From assembly GCA_944354265.1 (NCBI GenBank), contig CALVPX010000011.1, forward strand, positions 1-41,740: DNA of 41,740 nucleotides. Reading direction: 5' to 3'. The stretch is from an uncultured Clostridia bacterium. Its GTDB lineage: Bacteria; Bacillota; Clostridia; Christensenellales; Borkfalkiaceae. The translations under genes were made by a program, and so were the position numbers. The notes under the pieces are model-generated. The model ran no database searches and was not told the DNA's origin. It saw only the letters and a list, made by a program, of their open reading frames with translations. Positions 31,930 to 39,871 of the stretch are shown here, piece after piece (position 1 is the first letter of the stretch; the number at the start of each line of letters is the position of its first letter).

Positions 31930-33174
31930 ATGAATAAAAACGCCTTTGCAAATGTTGCCGCAACCGAAGATAACCCCGCGTGGAAGGACCTTTGCGCCCG
32001 ACCCGCCGAACTGTATGCCCGCGCCGACGAAATCCGCTCGCCCTTCGCGCGCGACTACACGCGCATACTGCACAGCACGGCCTTCAGGCGGCTCAAGCAC
32101 AAGACGCAGGTCTTTTACAATGTCGACAACGACCACGTCTGCACGCGGCTCGAACACGTCGCTCATGTCGAATCGGTCGCCAACACCATCGCCAAATATT
32201 TAGGGCTCAACGACGAGCTCACCCGCGCCATATCCTTCGGGCACGACCTCGGCCATGCGCCCTTCGGCCACTACGGCGAAAAGGTGCTCTCCGCCCTCAG
32301 CCAAAAGCATACGGGCACAACCTTTTGGCACGAGCGCAACGGCCTGCGCCTCGTCGACAAGCTTGAACTCCTCGAGGACAACAACAAAAACCTGCGCAAC
32401 TTAAACCTCACCTACGCCGTGCGCGACGGCATAATTTCCCACTGCGGCGAAGTCGACCAAAACGGCATCAGGCCGAGGGAGCAACTCATCGACCTTGAGC
32501 AGTTCGACCGCGTCGGCAAGTATCAGCCCGCCACATGGGAGGGGTGCGTAGTCAAAATTTCCGATAAAATCGCATATATCGGCAGGGACATAGAGGACGC
32601 CCTCTCGCTCGGCTTTCTCACCCGCGGTCAGGTGGAGGAGCTCGAGGCCATGGCGCAGGAAAGCGGCGCCCTGAATACCACCGTCATCATTCACGATTTA
32701 ATCTCCGATATCTGCGCCAACAGCACGCCGCAAAAGGGCATCTGCCTTTCGGACAAGGCAAACAAAAAGCTCAACGCAGTCAAGAGTTTCAACTACAAAA
32801 ATATCTACTCCAACCCGCGGTTCGAGCCCTATCAGGCGTACGCCTCCCTCGTCTTAAACGGTCTGTTCGGCGTGCTCATGGACATGTTTGCCCCGGGATA
32901 TGCCGTGGCCAACGTGCTCAACGGGCAAAAATATTATCCCCTGCTGTGCTCGTCGTTTTCAGGGTGGCTTGCGCGGCTGTGCCCGCCCGAATACCTGCCC
33001 CAAGGTCAGCTGAAGGAGCTGTCCGCCCGCTGCGTAAACGCAAAGGTCTACGAAAATTTGGACGATGAAAGGGTGTTCGCGCAGGCTATAATCGACTTTT
33101 TGTCCGGCATGACGGACAAGTTCGCCGTAAAGGTTCACGGCGAATTGCTCTCCTACCGCGGCGCTATTTTTTAA
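31930..33174 (+). CDS. dGTPase-like HD-domain triphosphohydrolase
   Basis: This probably hydrolyses dNTPs to deoxynucleosides and triphosphate. The 414-residue protein begins with the family segment DEIRSPFARDYTRILHSTAFRRLKHKTQVF. The HD metal site is then formed by RLEHVAHVES, SFGHDLGHAPFGHYGE and a later D in VKISDKIAYIGRDIEDA. The length fits the dGTPase-like group in Firmicutes. The ATG at 31930 has no normally spaced ribosome binding site, and the promoter ends seven bases upstream, so the mRNA is probably leaderless. A longer in-frame extension upstream overlaps the promoter and is not family-like. Confidence 0.9.
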   Translation: MNKNAFANVAATEDNPAWKDLCARPAELYARADEIRSPFARDYTRILHSTAFRRLKHKTQVFYNVDNDHVCTRLEHVAHVESVANTIAKYLGLNDELTRAISFGHDLGHAPFGHYGEKVLSALSQKHTGTTFWHERNGLRLVDKLELLEDNNKNLRNLNLTYAVRDGIISHCGEVDQNGIRPREQLIDLEQFDRVGKYQPATWEGCVVKISDKIAYIGRDIEDALSLGFLTRGQVEELEAMAQESGALNTTVIIHDLISDICANSTPQKGICLSDKANKKLNAVKSFNYKNIYSNPRFEPYQAYASLVLNGLFGVLMDMFAPGYAVANVLNGQKYYPLLCSSFSGWLARLCPPEYLPQGQLKELSARCVNAKVYENLDDERVFAQAIIDFLSGMTDKFAVKVHGELLSYRGAIF

Positions 33175-33181
33175 AATGCTC

Positions 33182-33210
33182 TTGACAAGGCGGCTTTTTG
33201 ACCTTATAAT
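33182..33210 (+). promoter_or_regulatory. Promoter of the DUF2188 gene
   Basis: TTGACA (33182-33187), 17 bp and TATAAT (33205-33210) lie 37 bp before the start codon, with GAGGTG as ribosome binding site. Confidence 0.8.
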
Positions 33211-33247
33211 TTAGTTGACAAATATATAAGATTATAAGAGGTGAAAT

Positions 33248-33934
33248 ATGAATATGCTTGCAACTTTGCCGCCGTGGGGCATTGTGCTCATAGTTGTGGC
33301 CGCCGTCGTGGCGGTGTTTATCATCGCGCTCGTCATCAGCCTTATCGTCCGCGCAAAAAAGGAGAATAAGGAGGCCGCAGAAGGGCAAACCCAAAGCTCA
33401 TCTTCCGCCCCCGCCGAACAGCCCGTTAAGGACGAAGCAAAGGCACAGACAGAGGAGCCCAAGACCGCACCCAAAAAGACGGAAAAGCCCAAGGCTGAGC
33501 CCGCCCCCAAGGCGGAGGAACCTTCCGAACCGGCTTATGCCGAGCCCGTAGTCGAAAAAAAGCCTGCTTCGGGCACTAAGGCCGTGAGCAACAGCGCTCC
33601 CGTCGCCGTGCAGGAAGAAGAACCTCCCGTTCAGGACGAGGAGGCCGATAAGGAGGAAGCTATGCCTGAAGATACCAAATCCGCAGAAACAACTCCCGAA
33701 GCCAAGCCCGAAAAGGCCAAACCCGCAAGCAAGACCTACCATGTGTCCAAGCGCAAGGCGGAAAACAAGTGGCAGGTAAAAATGGCGGGCGGCGCCAAGG
33801 CCATAAAGATGTTCAACACACAGGCCGAGGCGATAGACTTCGCCAAAAAGCTTGCCGAAAATCAGGAGGCCAAGATAGTCATCCACAAGGAGGACGGCTC
33901 CTTCCGCCGCCTTACATACCATAAGAAGAAGTAA
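33248..33934 (+). CDS. Membrane-anchored protein with C-terminal DUF2188 domain
   Basis: This 228-residue protein of unknown function has an N-terminal membrane helix (GIVLIVVAAVVAVFIIALVIS, residues about 11-33). A long low-complexity linker rich in Lys, Glu, Pro and Ala follows (35-165). The small C-terminal domain (YHVSKRKAENKWQVKMAGG through AIDFAKKLAENQEAKIVIHK) matches the DUF2188 pattern found in small Firmicute proteins. The orientation of the helix, with basic residues after it, suggests a cytoplasmic C-terminus. It is monocistronic, with its own promoter and terminator. Confidence 0.8.
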   Translation: MNMLATLPPWGIVLIVVAAVVAVFIIALVISLIVRAKKENKEAAEGQTQSSSSAPAEQPVKDEAKAQTEEPKTAPKKTEKPKAEPAPKAEEPSEPAYAEPVVEKKPASGTKAVSNSAPVAVQEEEPPVQDEEADKEEAMPEDTKSAETTPEAKPEKAKPASKTYHVSKRKAENKWQVKMAGGAKAIKMFNTQAEAIDFAKKLAENQEAKIVIHKEDGSFRRLTYHKKK

Positions 33935-33940
33935 AAAATA

Positions 33941-33981
33941 AAACCGCGGCGGGCGCACTTTTGTGCGCCCGCCGCGGTTTT
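33941..33981 (+). terminator. Intrinsic terminator after the DUF2188 gene
   Basis: An 18-bp stem AAACCGCGGCGGGCGCAC/GTGCGCCCGCCGCGGTTT with a TTTT loop occurs. Its A- and T-rich ends could serve both directions. Confidence 0.9.
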
Positions 33982-33994
33982 AGTGTGCGTATTT

Positions 33995-34185
33995 TATTAT
34001 GTCATTTCGATCGAAGTAGAGAAATCTCGGAGCATTAGCGACGGACAAAGGGGATATTATATTTTACCGCATTACAGGCTCCCTTGTGTAAAGGGAGCTG
34101 TCGAACGTAGGGAGACTGAGGGATTGTTAATTATAATAGCTGAACAATCCCCCCTTTAATCCCCCCTTTGCACAAGGGGGGCTCA
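33995..34185. repeat. MITE-like repeat fragments
   Basis: A GTCATTTCGATCGAAG...GAGAAATCTC fragment (34000-34030) is followed by a GGCTCCCTTGTGTAAAGGGAGCTGTC...GACTGAGGGATTGTT unit (34076-34130) and its inverted relative AACAATCCCCC...TTTGCACAAGGGGGGCTC (34143-34185). The remaining gap to 34260 holds a GCGCCGCAACTTAAGTTGCGGCGC hairpin at 34198-34221. Confidence 0.65.
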
Positions 34186-34259
34186 GATATTGTTTTGCGC
34201 CGCAACTTAAGTTGCGGCGCTCATGACTTGCGGCTAATCCAAGACTTGCGTTAACTTTT

Positions 34260-35213
34260 TTAGTAGTACGATGCAACAATTTGGTCTGCGGGCAGGGGGG
34301 CGGATTTTTCTATCTTTTCGGCCATGAGTATGGGCCCCTCGCCGCGGTAGACGGCGTTGTATTCGTACCCTATTTTTGCGGTGACGGTCAGCCAATCCTT
34401 TGTCTTTACGTCTGAAATCAGTCCGTTGGTCTTAAGGGCAAACCCGTCGTAGGCGATGTCCGCCTCGCAGCAGGTCATAATGTAGCGGCCTATCACAATA
34501 AAGCCCTGCGGCACCTTTTTGGAAACCGCCGCCATGCCCTTGAACTTTACCGTCTTTCCTATATATGCCTTGGTGTTTTCGTTCAAATCGCGGTAAAAGA
34601 GGGCAAAGTCCCTGTCCTCAATCTCAATCACGGGCGCATCCATGTCGTAGGGCATGGGGTCGATAATGTCGTCGAATTCGGCCTTGCCGCCGATATATTC
34701 GTATACAATGTCGGCACGCCTCGTAATTGCGCGCACGACCTTGTGGAAGTCCTCCTTTTGCATCTCGCCCTTGAAGCGGTTGAACACCACCATCTGCGTC
34801 ATGTAAATCTTGTCGTATACAAGTTGGCGCATGTTTTGGTTATAGTTCAAAAAAGTTCCCGCGTCAAAGAAAGTCATCATTTGGTTTATAACCCAACTTT
34901 CGGGCATGGCGTCAAAGAAGTCCTGCAACATCCATGTGCCGTTGTACTCCACAATAACCCGCTCCGCCCTGTACTTCTTTGTAAGGTAATTGAGCGTGTA
35001 TTCGTTGAGGTGTTCCTTGTCCTCAATGGTCTCAACGGCAACATTTTTAACGGCGAACTTCTTTTTGTCGTACTCCTCAATGCCCTCTTCGCAGATGAGC
35101 AAGAGGGTGCGTTCGCCGTTCTCCATGCGTGGGTCCTCCAAAGTTTCCTGAATAAACTTTGTCTTGCCGCCCTCCAAAAATCCTAAAAATAAAAATACCG
35201 AAACGTCCTGCAT
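34260..35213 (-). CDS. COG0523/CobW-like GTPase with YcgQ/DUF1980-like C-terminal domain
   Basis: This 317-residue protein has an N-terminal P-loop (LGFLEGGKTKFI, residues 10-21) and a G3E GTPase-like fold, but no CxCC metal motif. The second half (about 195-317) resembles the DUF1980/YcgQ family, known from a two-protein membrane system and recognised here by GRYIMTCCEADIAYDGFAL and DWLTVTAKIGYE. Its cofactor is unknown. Such GTPases generally help deliver metals such as zinc. It is transcribed toward the left after the second CobW gene, across a 398-bp repeat-filled gap. The double Cys in MTCC may bind a metal. Confidence 0.75.
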   Translation of the reverse strand: MQDVSVFLFLGFLEGGKTKFIQETLEDPRMENGERTLLLICEEGIEEYDKKKFAVKNVAVETIEDKEHLNEYTLNYLTKKYRAERVIVEYNGTWMLQDFFDAMPESWVINQMMTFFDAGTFLNYNQNMRQLVYDKIYMTQMVVFNRFKGEMQKEDFHKVVRAITRRADIVYEYIGGKAEFDDIIDPMPYDMDAPVIEIEDRDFALFYRDLNENTKAYIGKTVKFKGMAAVSKKVPQGFIVIGRYIMTCCEADIAYDGFALKTNGLISDVKTKDWLTVTAKIGYEYNAVYRGEGPILMAEKIEKSAPLPADQIVASYY

Positions 35214-35235
35214 AAGTACCTTTTAATAAATAAAT

Positions 35236-35599
35236 TGCGCATAAATGCGCATGAATTGCACTTTCGGTGCATGAATTGCCGCCATAGCCTTGTCCGTCGC
35301 TACCATTGTCATTTCGAGCTTGCCGAGAAATCTGCGCAATATGCGCGACAATGGTAGCTCCGAGATTTCTCCGCGTTGGTCGAAATGACAAGGCTATGAG
35401 CGCATAAAATGCGCGGCTTCGCCGCGCGTTGTGGCATAAATTTATGCGCCGTCGGCGCACGCTACTCACTTTAACTTTTTTGCTGTTCAGCAAAAAAATT
35501 TCACGCCGCCTTGTAATCAGCTCGACCTGAGTGACTATGAAAAGCGGCATTTCACGTGCCGCAGGCACATTTCACACGCGGCATGACCGCGTATTTCAC
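35236..35599. repeat. 'Comb' element, copy 2, with a nested MITE
   Basis: The left arm has TTGCGCA/TGCGCA-TGAAT and TGCA/TGCA-TGAAT units. The right arm has GCGCGGC/GCCGCGC and units ending in ATTTCAC (GTGCC/GGCAC, ACGCGG/CCGCGT). One stem, CATAGCCTTG/CAAGGCTATG, encloses a complete TGTCATTTCGA...TCGAAATGACA element (35308-35391), so the MITE has inserted into a hairpin loop of the comb. The whole occupies the gap between the two CobW-type genes. Confidence 0.65.
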
Positions 35600-35611
35600 T
35601 CTCTTTGCCGA

Positions 35612-36736
35612 TTATTCGGCAAAGAGATTTGTCAGTTCTTCCTCATCAAGCGTGCTGCCTATTACGCACAGTCTGCCGGTGTAGAGGGGTGCGCCGTGGC
35701 GGATATCGATTTCGCCGGGCACATAGTCAAAGTGCAGCCACTGCCCGTCTTCATCCTCAACAATGCCCTTTGCGCGCAGAACTACGCCGTAGGTCACCGC
35801 GTCTGAAAGCTTAGAAAGCTTTTCCTTGAGGTCGCTTTCGGTGAACTTCTTGCCCGTCTCTATGCCCCAACTTGTGAACACTTCGTCGGCGTGATGGTGG
35901 TGATGATGCTCGTGGTTATGGTCGTGTCCGCAGCCGCACTCTTCGCCGTGTTCGTGGTGGTGTTCGTGCTCGTCGTCATCGTCGTCGTGGTGATGCCCGC
36001 AGCCGCACTCCTCACCGTCGTGGTGATGATGCTCATGCTCGTGTTCATGCTCATGCTCGTGCTCGTCATCTTCGTGATGATGGTGGTGTTCGTGCTCGTC
36101 CTCAACTTCCTGAGCAAGTTTTGCAAGCTCGTCGGCGAGGGTGGAGGTGTGTTCCATTGCGGAAAGGATTTCCTTACCGCTCAGCTTCTTCATGTCGGTG
36201 GTGACGATTGTAGCCTTAGAATTGTGGCCGCGCACAAGTTCAACGGCCTTTTGCAGCTTGTCCTCGGATACGAGGTCGACATGGCTGAATACTATGCAGG
36301 CGGCGCTCTCTATCTGATCGTTGAAGAACTCGCCGAAGTTCTTCATGTACATCTTGCATTTGTTGGCGTCGACCACCGTCGTCAGCGAATTTATCTTCGC
36401 GTCGGCAAGGCCTGCGCGCTCTACCGCCTTTGCCACGTCAGAGAGCTTGCCCACGCCCGAGGGCTCAATTAATATCCTGTCGGGGTGGTAGGTCTCGTCC
36501 ACCTGCTTCAATGCCTTGGCAAAGTCGCCGACGAGCGAGCAGCATATGCAGCCGGAGTTGAGTTCGTTTACCGTTATGCCTGCCTCCTGCATAAAGCCGC
36601 CGTCAACGCCTATTTCACCGAATTCGTTTTCAATCAGCACAAGTTTTTCGCCGGCGTACGCCTCTTTTATGAGTTTTTTGATGAGCGTAGTCTTGCCGGC
36701 GCCCAAAAAGCCCGAAAAAATATCAATCTTTACCAT
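35612..36736 (-). CDS. COG0523/CobW-type GTPase with His-rich metal-binding insert
   Basis: This probable metallochaperone uses GTP to transfer metal to client proteins. The P-loop is GFLGAGKTTLIKKL (9-22). The invariant CxCC motif is CICC at 63-66. Switch and base-recognition motifs EPSG and SHVD follow. Residues 211-283 are an insert with 32 His residues plus two EECGCGH motifs and many acidic residues, able to bind several zinc, nickel or cobalt ions. The CobW C-terminal domain follows (288-374). The start is preceded by AAGGAAG. It is the first of two tandem GTPases on this strand. Confidence 0.93.
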   Translation of the reverse strand: MVKIDIFSGFLGAGKTTLIKKLIKEAYAGEKLVLIENEFGEIGVDGGFMQEAGITVNELNSGCICCSLVGDFAKALKQVDETYHPDRILIEPSGVGKLSDVAKAVERAGLADAKINSLTTVVDANKCKMYMKNFGEFFNDQIESAACIVFSHVDLVSEDKLQKAVELVRGHNSKATIVTTDMKKLSGKEILSAMEHTSTLADELAKLAQEVEDEHEHHHHHEDDEHEHEHEHEHEHHHHDGEECGCGHHHDDDDDEHEHHHEHGEECGCGHDHNHEHHHHHHADEVFTSWGIETGKKFTESDLKEKLSKLSDAVTYGVVLRAKGIVEDEDGQWLHFDYVPGEIDIRHGAPLYTGRLCVIGSTLDEEELTNLFAE

Positions 36737-36772
36737 GAAAAATTACTTCCTTAAAGTTTTAATTTCCACTAT

Positions 36773-36801
36773 ATTATATAACCACAAATAAACAATTGCA
36801 A
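36773..36801 (-). promoter_or_regulatory. Promoter of the CobW-type gene
   Basis: On the minus strand TTGCAA (36796-36801), 17 bp and TATAAT (36773-36778) lie 37 bp before the start. No clear Zur-type palindrome was recognised. Confidence 0.75.
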
Positions 36802-36802
36802 A

Positions 36803-36833
36803 CAAAAAATGCCCGCGGCATTACGCCGCGGGC
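36803..36833 (-). terminator. Intrinsic terminator of hsp20
   Basis: On the minus strand GCCCGCGGC and GCCGCGGGC form a 9-bp stem followed by ATTTTTTG. It separates hsp20 from the CobW-type gene. Confidence 0.88.
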
Positions 36834-36877
36834 ACAAACGTTTGTGAATAATTAATAAGGAGTGCACCTAAATTAAA

Positions 36878-37294
36878 TTATTCAATGGCTATATACGAGC
36901 TTTCTATCTGCTTGGGTTGTGACTTGGGCACGCATACTGAGAGTATGCCGTTGTCGTACTTGGCCTTGATGTCGGCCTGAGTTACGTCGTCGCCTACATA
37001 GTAGCTCCTCGAGCAGCTTTCGGAAATCTCTTTCCTTACATAGTGTTTCTTGTTGTCTTCTTCCTTACTTTCCTTGCTTGCGCTTACGGTGAGGTAACCG
37101 TTTTCAAGCGAAACTTTTATCTGATCCTTGCTGTAGCCGGGCATTTCGATATCAAGTTCATAATTGCTGTCGGTCTCCTTGATGTTGGTCTTGAGGTCAT
37201 GAACTTCATCAAAGAATACGGGACGGAAGAAATCGTCGAATGCGTCAAATAAATCGTAGTTGTTATTTCTTTTTTGGATGCTATAGTTTTTCAT
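36878..37294 (-). CDS. Small heat shock protein (Hsp20/alpha-crystallin)
   Basis: This ATP-independent holdase chaperone has 138 residues. An N-terminal aromatic-rich arm (YDLFDAFDDFFRPVFF) precedes the alpha-crystallin domain (about 35-130). Conserved strands ELDIEMPGYSKDQIKVSLENGYLTVSA and the terminal AKYDNGILSVCVPK (G-x-L-x-V/I-x-V-P-K) are visible. The C-terminus lacks a clear IxI motif. The start has an AAGGAG ribosome binding site. No CIRCE operator was found upstream, so HrcA control is not indicated. Confidence 0.93.
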   Translation of the reverse strand: MKNYSIQKRNNNYDLFDAFDDFFRPVFFDEVHDLKTNIKETDSNYELDIEMPGYSKDQIKVSLENGYLTVSASKESKEEDNKKHYVRKEISESCSRSYYVGDDVTQADIKAKYDNGILSVCVPKSQPKQIESSYIAIE

Positions 37295-37480
37295 AAATTT
37301 AATCTCCTTAATCGCAAAATTTTATTAAAACGTTGCGGGAGTCTTTTTTATGGCTTCCCTCTTGGGGAGGCTCTTTATGGCTTCCTATTTCGTTCACTAT
37401 AATTATAACGCTCATTTAAAAGTTTAAAACGCATGTTTTTAAAAAATTTAATATTTTTTTGTCTCGGCAAACTCCGCTAT
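37295..37480 (-). promoter_or_regulatory. hsp20 leader and probable promoter region
   Basis: On the minus strand a TATAAT at about 37401-37406 lies 107 bp before the gene. The leader carries two GGAAGCCATAAA repeats, and a CGCAA/TTGCG hairpin lies just before the AAGGAG. The -35 box is unclear. Confidence 0.4.
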
Positions 37481-37945
37481 TTTAAAGGGAGTGAAGTTCA
37501 CGCTTCACGTGAGTGAAGTATGCGGTCTAAACTTTAGCTTCCCCTTAGTTAAGGGGAAGTGGCGCGGACGCGCCGATAGGGTTTGTAAAGAAAGAAAAAA
37601 CCCTTCAGTCGCACTTTGCTAACGCTCCGTTCGGCAGCTCCCCTTTTAAAAAAGTGGAGCCTATAATGTTGTTTTGCGCCTTCGGCGCAGAATGTTGGGT
37701 GGTATCCTTGTCATCTTGAGTGGAGCGAGTGTAGCGAGCGCAATCGAAAGATCTTGTTTGGTTTCATATCAAGCAAGATACATTCGACTTCGGGCTAACG
37801 CCCTCCGCTCAGTATGACTCCCCTTTGCCCGTCGCGGCCATTGTCATTTCGAGCTTGTCGAGAAATCTGCGCAATAAGCGCGACAATGGTAGCTCCGAGA
37901 TTTCTCCGCGCCGCACCCTGCGGGTGCTTTGGTCGAAATGACAAT
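37480..37945. repeat. Three MITE-like repeats in tandem
   Basis: A CTTCCCCTTAGTTAAGGGGAAGT...CAGCTCCCCTTTT unit (37535-37660) is followed by a TTGTCATCTTGAGTGGAG...CAGTATGAC unit (37709-37818). A TGTCATTTCGAGC...TCGAAATGACA unit (37841-37944) comes last. From 37945 to 38260 the sequence is A/T-rich with many GCAAAAA runs and no convincing gene. Confidence 0.7.
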
Positions 37946-38264
37946 GGTAGTCACAACACGTTCAATTAAACATAATTGCACAATATTCACAATAAAATAT
38001 GTCATTTTATAACAAAACTGCGGCTATATTACATTTTAAAATTAACATAAGAAAATTTAATATATTAATTTTTGTATGGGGCAGGGTATATTTTTCTGCC
38101 GATATGGGTATCAAAAGCGGGCAAAAAGTCAATATATTGTGGCAGAAGAGGGGGTCGTCCACCAAAATGTGCAACCGATAAAAAAGTAGCAAAAAATAGG
38201 GCGTTTTCGGGGCAAAAGCGGGCAAAAAACCGTAAAAAACCCGCAAAAAATTGCCTTCAAACAG

Positions 38265-38293
38265 TTGACTTATGGAAAATATTATAATATAAT
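38265..38293 (+). promoter_or_regulatory. Promoter of the S10 ribosomal protein operon
   Basis: TTGACT (38265-38270), 17 bp and TATAAT (38288-38293) are followed by a leader of about 240 nt before rpsJ. Confidence 0.85.
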
Positions 38294-38436
38294 AGTCGAG
38301 CGTGTTGAGAGACGTGCGTATAGGGATGAGGCGTAAAGTTACTTTAAATTGCCCTTTGAAGCTGCGGGCGATAGATAATTTACGCTGACAAATGTAGGGG
38401 CCTGACCCCTGCGACTAACCGTGGCTTTACTTTGTT

Positions 38437-38459
38437 ACGCCATAAAAATGGCGTTTTTT
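38437..38459 (+). terminator. Intrinsic terminator inside the S10 operon leader (possible attenuator)
   Basis: ACGCCAT-AAAA-ATGGCGT is followed by TTTTTT. It lies between the promoter and rpsJ, so it would stop most transcripts unless regulated. The preceding leader includes AGGGGCCTGACCCCT (38396-38410), which can form another hairpin. Confidence 0.7.
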
Positions 38460-38537
38460 GATGTTAAAACCGCGATACACACGGATAAGTTGACGCGACT
38501 TAAAGAAATTTTTGTTAGTATAAAAAGGAGTAAACAA

Positions 38538-38837
38538 ATGGCAGGACAGAAAATCAGAATCAAACTTGTAGCTTACGACCATGAACTCGTAGACCTCGCT
38601 GCGTCGAGAATAGTCGAGACCATGAAGAAGAGCGGCGCTAAAATATCGGGCCCCATTCCCCTTCCCACCGAAAGAGAGATAATCACCATCCTCAGGAGCC
38701 CTCACAAGTACAAGGACAGCCGCGAACAGTTTGAGCAGAGAACTTATAAGAGAATCATCGACATCTACACCCCCAACGCAAAGCTTCTGGACACCGTCCA
38801 TCTCCCCGCGGGCGTAGACATCAAAATCAAGCTCTAA
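38538..38837 (+). CDS. rpsJ: 30S ribosomal protein S10
   Basis: This small-subunit ribosomal protein also acts in antitermination as NusE. The 99-residue sequence is typical: [58 protein letters not shown] and the C-terminal [11 protein letters not shown]. The ATG at 38538 follows AAGGAG. In-frame upstream starts would include leader sequence and the terminator hairpin, so they are rejected. It is the first gene of the S10 operon. Confidence 0.97.
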   Translation: MAGQKIRIKLVAYDHELVDLAASRIVETMKKSGAKISGPIPLPTEREIITILRSPHKYKDSREQFEQRTYKRIIDIYTPNAKLLDTVHLPAGVDIKIKL

Positions 38838-38871
38838 GTAACCAATCCACGATACTCTACGGCTCCGTGCC

Positions 38872-39145
38872 GACGCTGTGCGTCTGATGAAATGCAATCT
38901 TCGATTGCGTGAAATACAAGCAAGCTTGTATGAAATGCCGCCTCGACAGGTCTTTTCAATTGACTTTTAAAATGGCGGAGTGAAATGGAGGTGCCCTCCG
39001 TTGAGGTGAGAAGTATTTTTAAAAATTCTTCCGCCACAACGCACACCGCGGTGTGCATTTCACGGCGAAAGCGCAGACTTTCGTCATTTCACGGCTGCGG
39101 GCAACCGCAGGCATTTCACGCGATGCCAACGGCATTGCATTTCAC
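38872..39145. repeat. 'Comb' element, copy 3, between rpsJ and rplC
   Basis: The left arm has GACGC/GCGTC, GCAATC/GATTGC, ACAAGC/GCTTGT and GCCGCC/GGCGG, each followed by TGAAAT. The right arm has GCACACC/GGTGTGC, GGCGAAAG/CTTTCGTC, CTGCGG/CCGCAG and GCGATGCC/GGCATTGC, each followed by ATTTCAC. No gene lies in the 390-bp gap. Confidence 0.75.
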
Positions 39146-39227
39146 CTATTATATATAAGGTGTACGGCGGCGCTACTCGGATACGCGGTATCAACGGTAA
39201 AAAATAAATCGGAGGATCTTTAACATT

Positions 39228-39857
39228 ATGATTAAAGCAATCATCGGCCGTAAAGCGGGCATGACCCAAGTGTTTACGGCAGACGGCAAGGTAATACCCG
39301 TAACCGTCATCGAGGCAGGTCCCTGCCCCGTCGTCCAAATCAAAACTGTAGAAAAAGACGGCTATGCCGCTTTGAAGATCGGTTTTGACAAGACGAGCGA
39401 AAAGGCTTTGACCAAACCGCAACTCGGCCAATTCAAAAAGGCCGGCGTCGAGCCCTGCAAAGTGCTCAAGGAATTCAGGCTTGACGACCTCTCTTCCTAT
39501 GCAGTCGGCGGCGAAATCAAGGCAGACGTATTTGCAGCAGGCGACAGAGTGGACGTTCACGGCGTAACCAAGGGCCACGGCTACAGCGGCGTCATCAAGA
39601 GATGGAATCAGCACCGCTTAAAGGAAACGCACGGCGTCGGCCCCGTACACAGGGAGCCCGGTTCCATGGGCGCAAACAGCTCGCCTTCAAGAGTATTCAA
39701 GAACAAGCACCTCGCAGGTCAGTACGGTCACGAAAACGTAACCATTCAGAACCTTGAGGTAGTAAGAGTAGACGTTGAAAGAAACTGCATACTCATCAAG
39801 GGTTCCGTTCCCGGACCCGACGGCAGCGTCGTAACCATCAACGATACCGTTAAATAA
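39228..39857 (+). CDS. rplC: 50S ribosomal protein L3
   Basis: This early-assembly protein of the large subunit has 209 residues. The N-terminus [29 protein letters not shown] and the extended loop [25 protein letters not shown] are characteristic. [18 protein letters not shown] and the C-terminal [10 protein letters not shown] complete the family pattern. The start follows GGAGGA. It is separated from rpsJ by the repeat element but keeps the canonical gene order. Confidence 0.97.
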   Translation: MIKAIIGRKAGMTQVFTADGKVIPVTVIEAGPCPVVQIKTVEKDGYAALKIGFDKTSEKALTKPQLGQFKKAGVEPCKVLKEFRLDDLSSYAVGGEIKADVFAAGDRVDVHGVTKGHGYSGVIKRWNQHRLKETHGVGPVHREPGSMGANSSPSRVFKNKHLAGQYGHENVTIQNLEVVRVDVERNCILIKGSVPGPDGSVVTINDTVK

Positions 39858-39871
39858 GGAGGACTTACAAA

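Noticed and set aside
35891..36472. Open frame of 193 codons opposite the His-rich CobW insert, with a very hydrophobic start
   Set aside because: The Val/Met-rich 'membrane' stretch is only the reverse reading of His/Glu/Asp codons. The GTPase motifs are on the other strand.
38007..38246. Minus-strand gene of 79 codons upstream of rpsJ
   Set aside because: The Leu/Phe-rich product comes from A/T-rich sequence without a ribosome binding site, and it overlaps the run-up to the S10 promoter.
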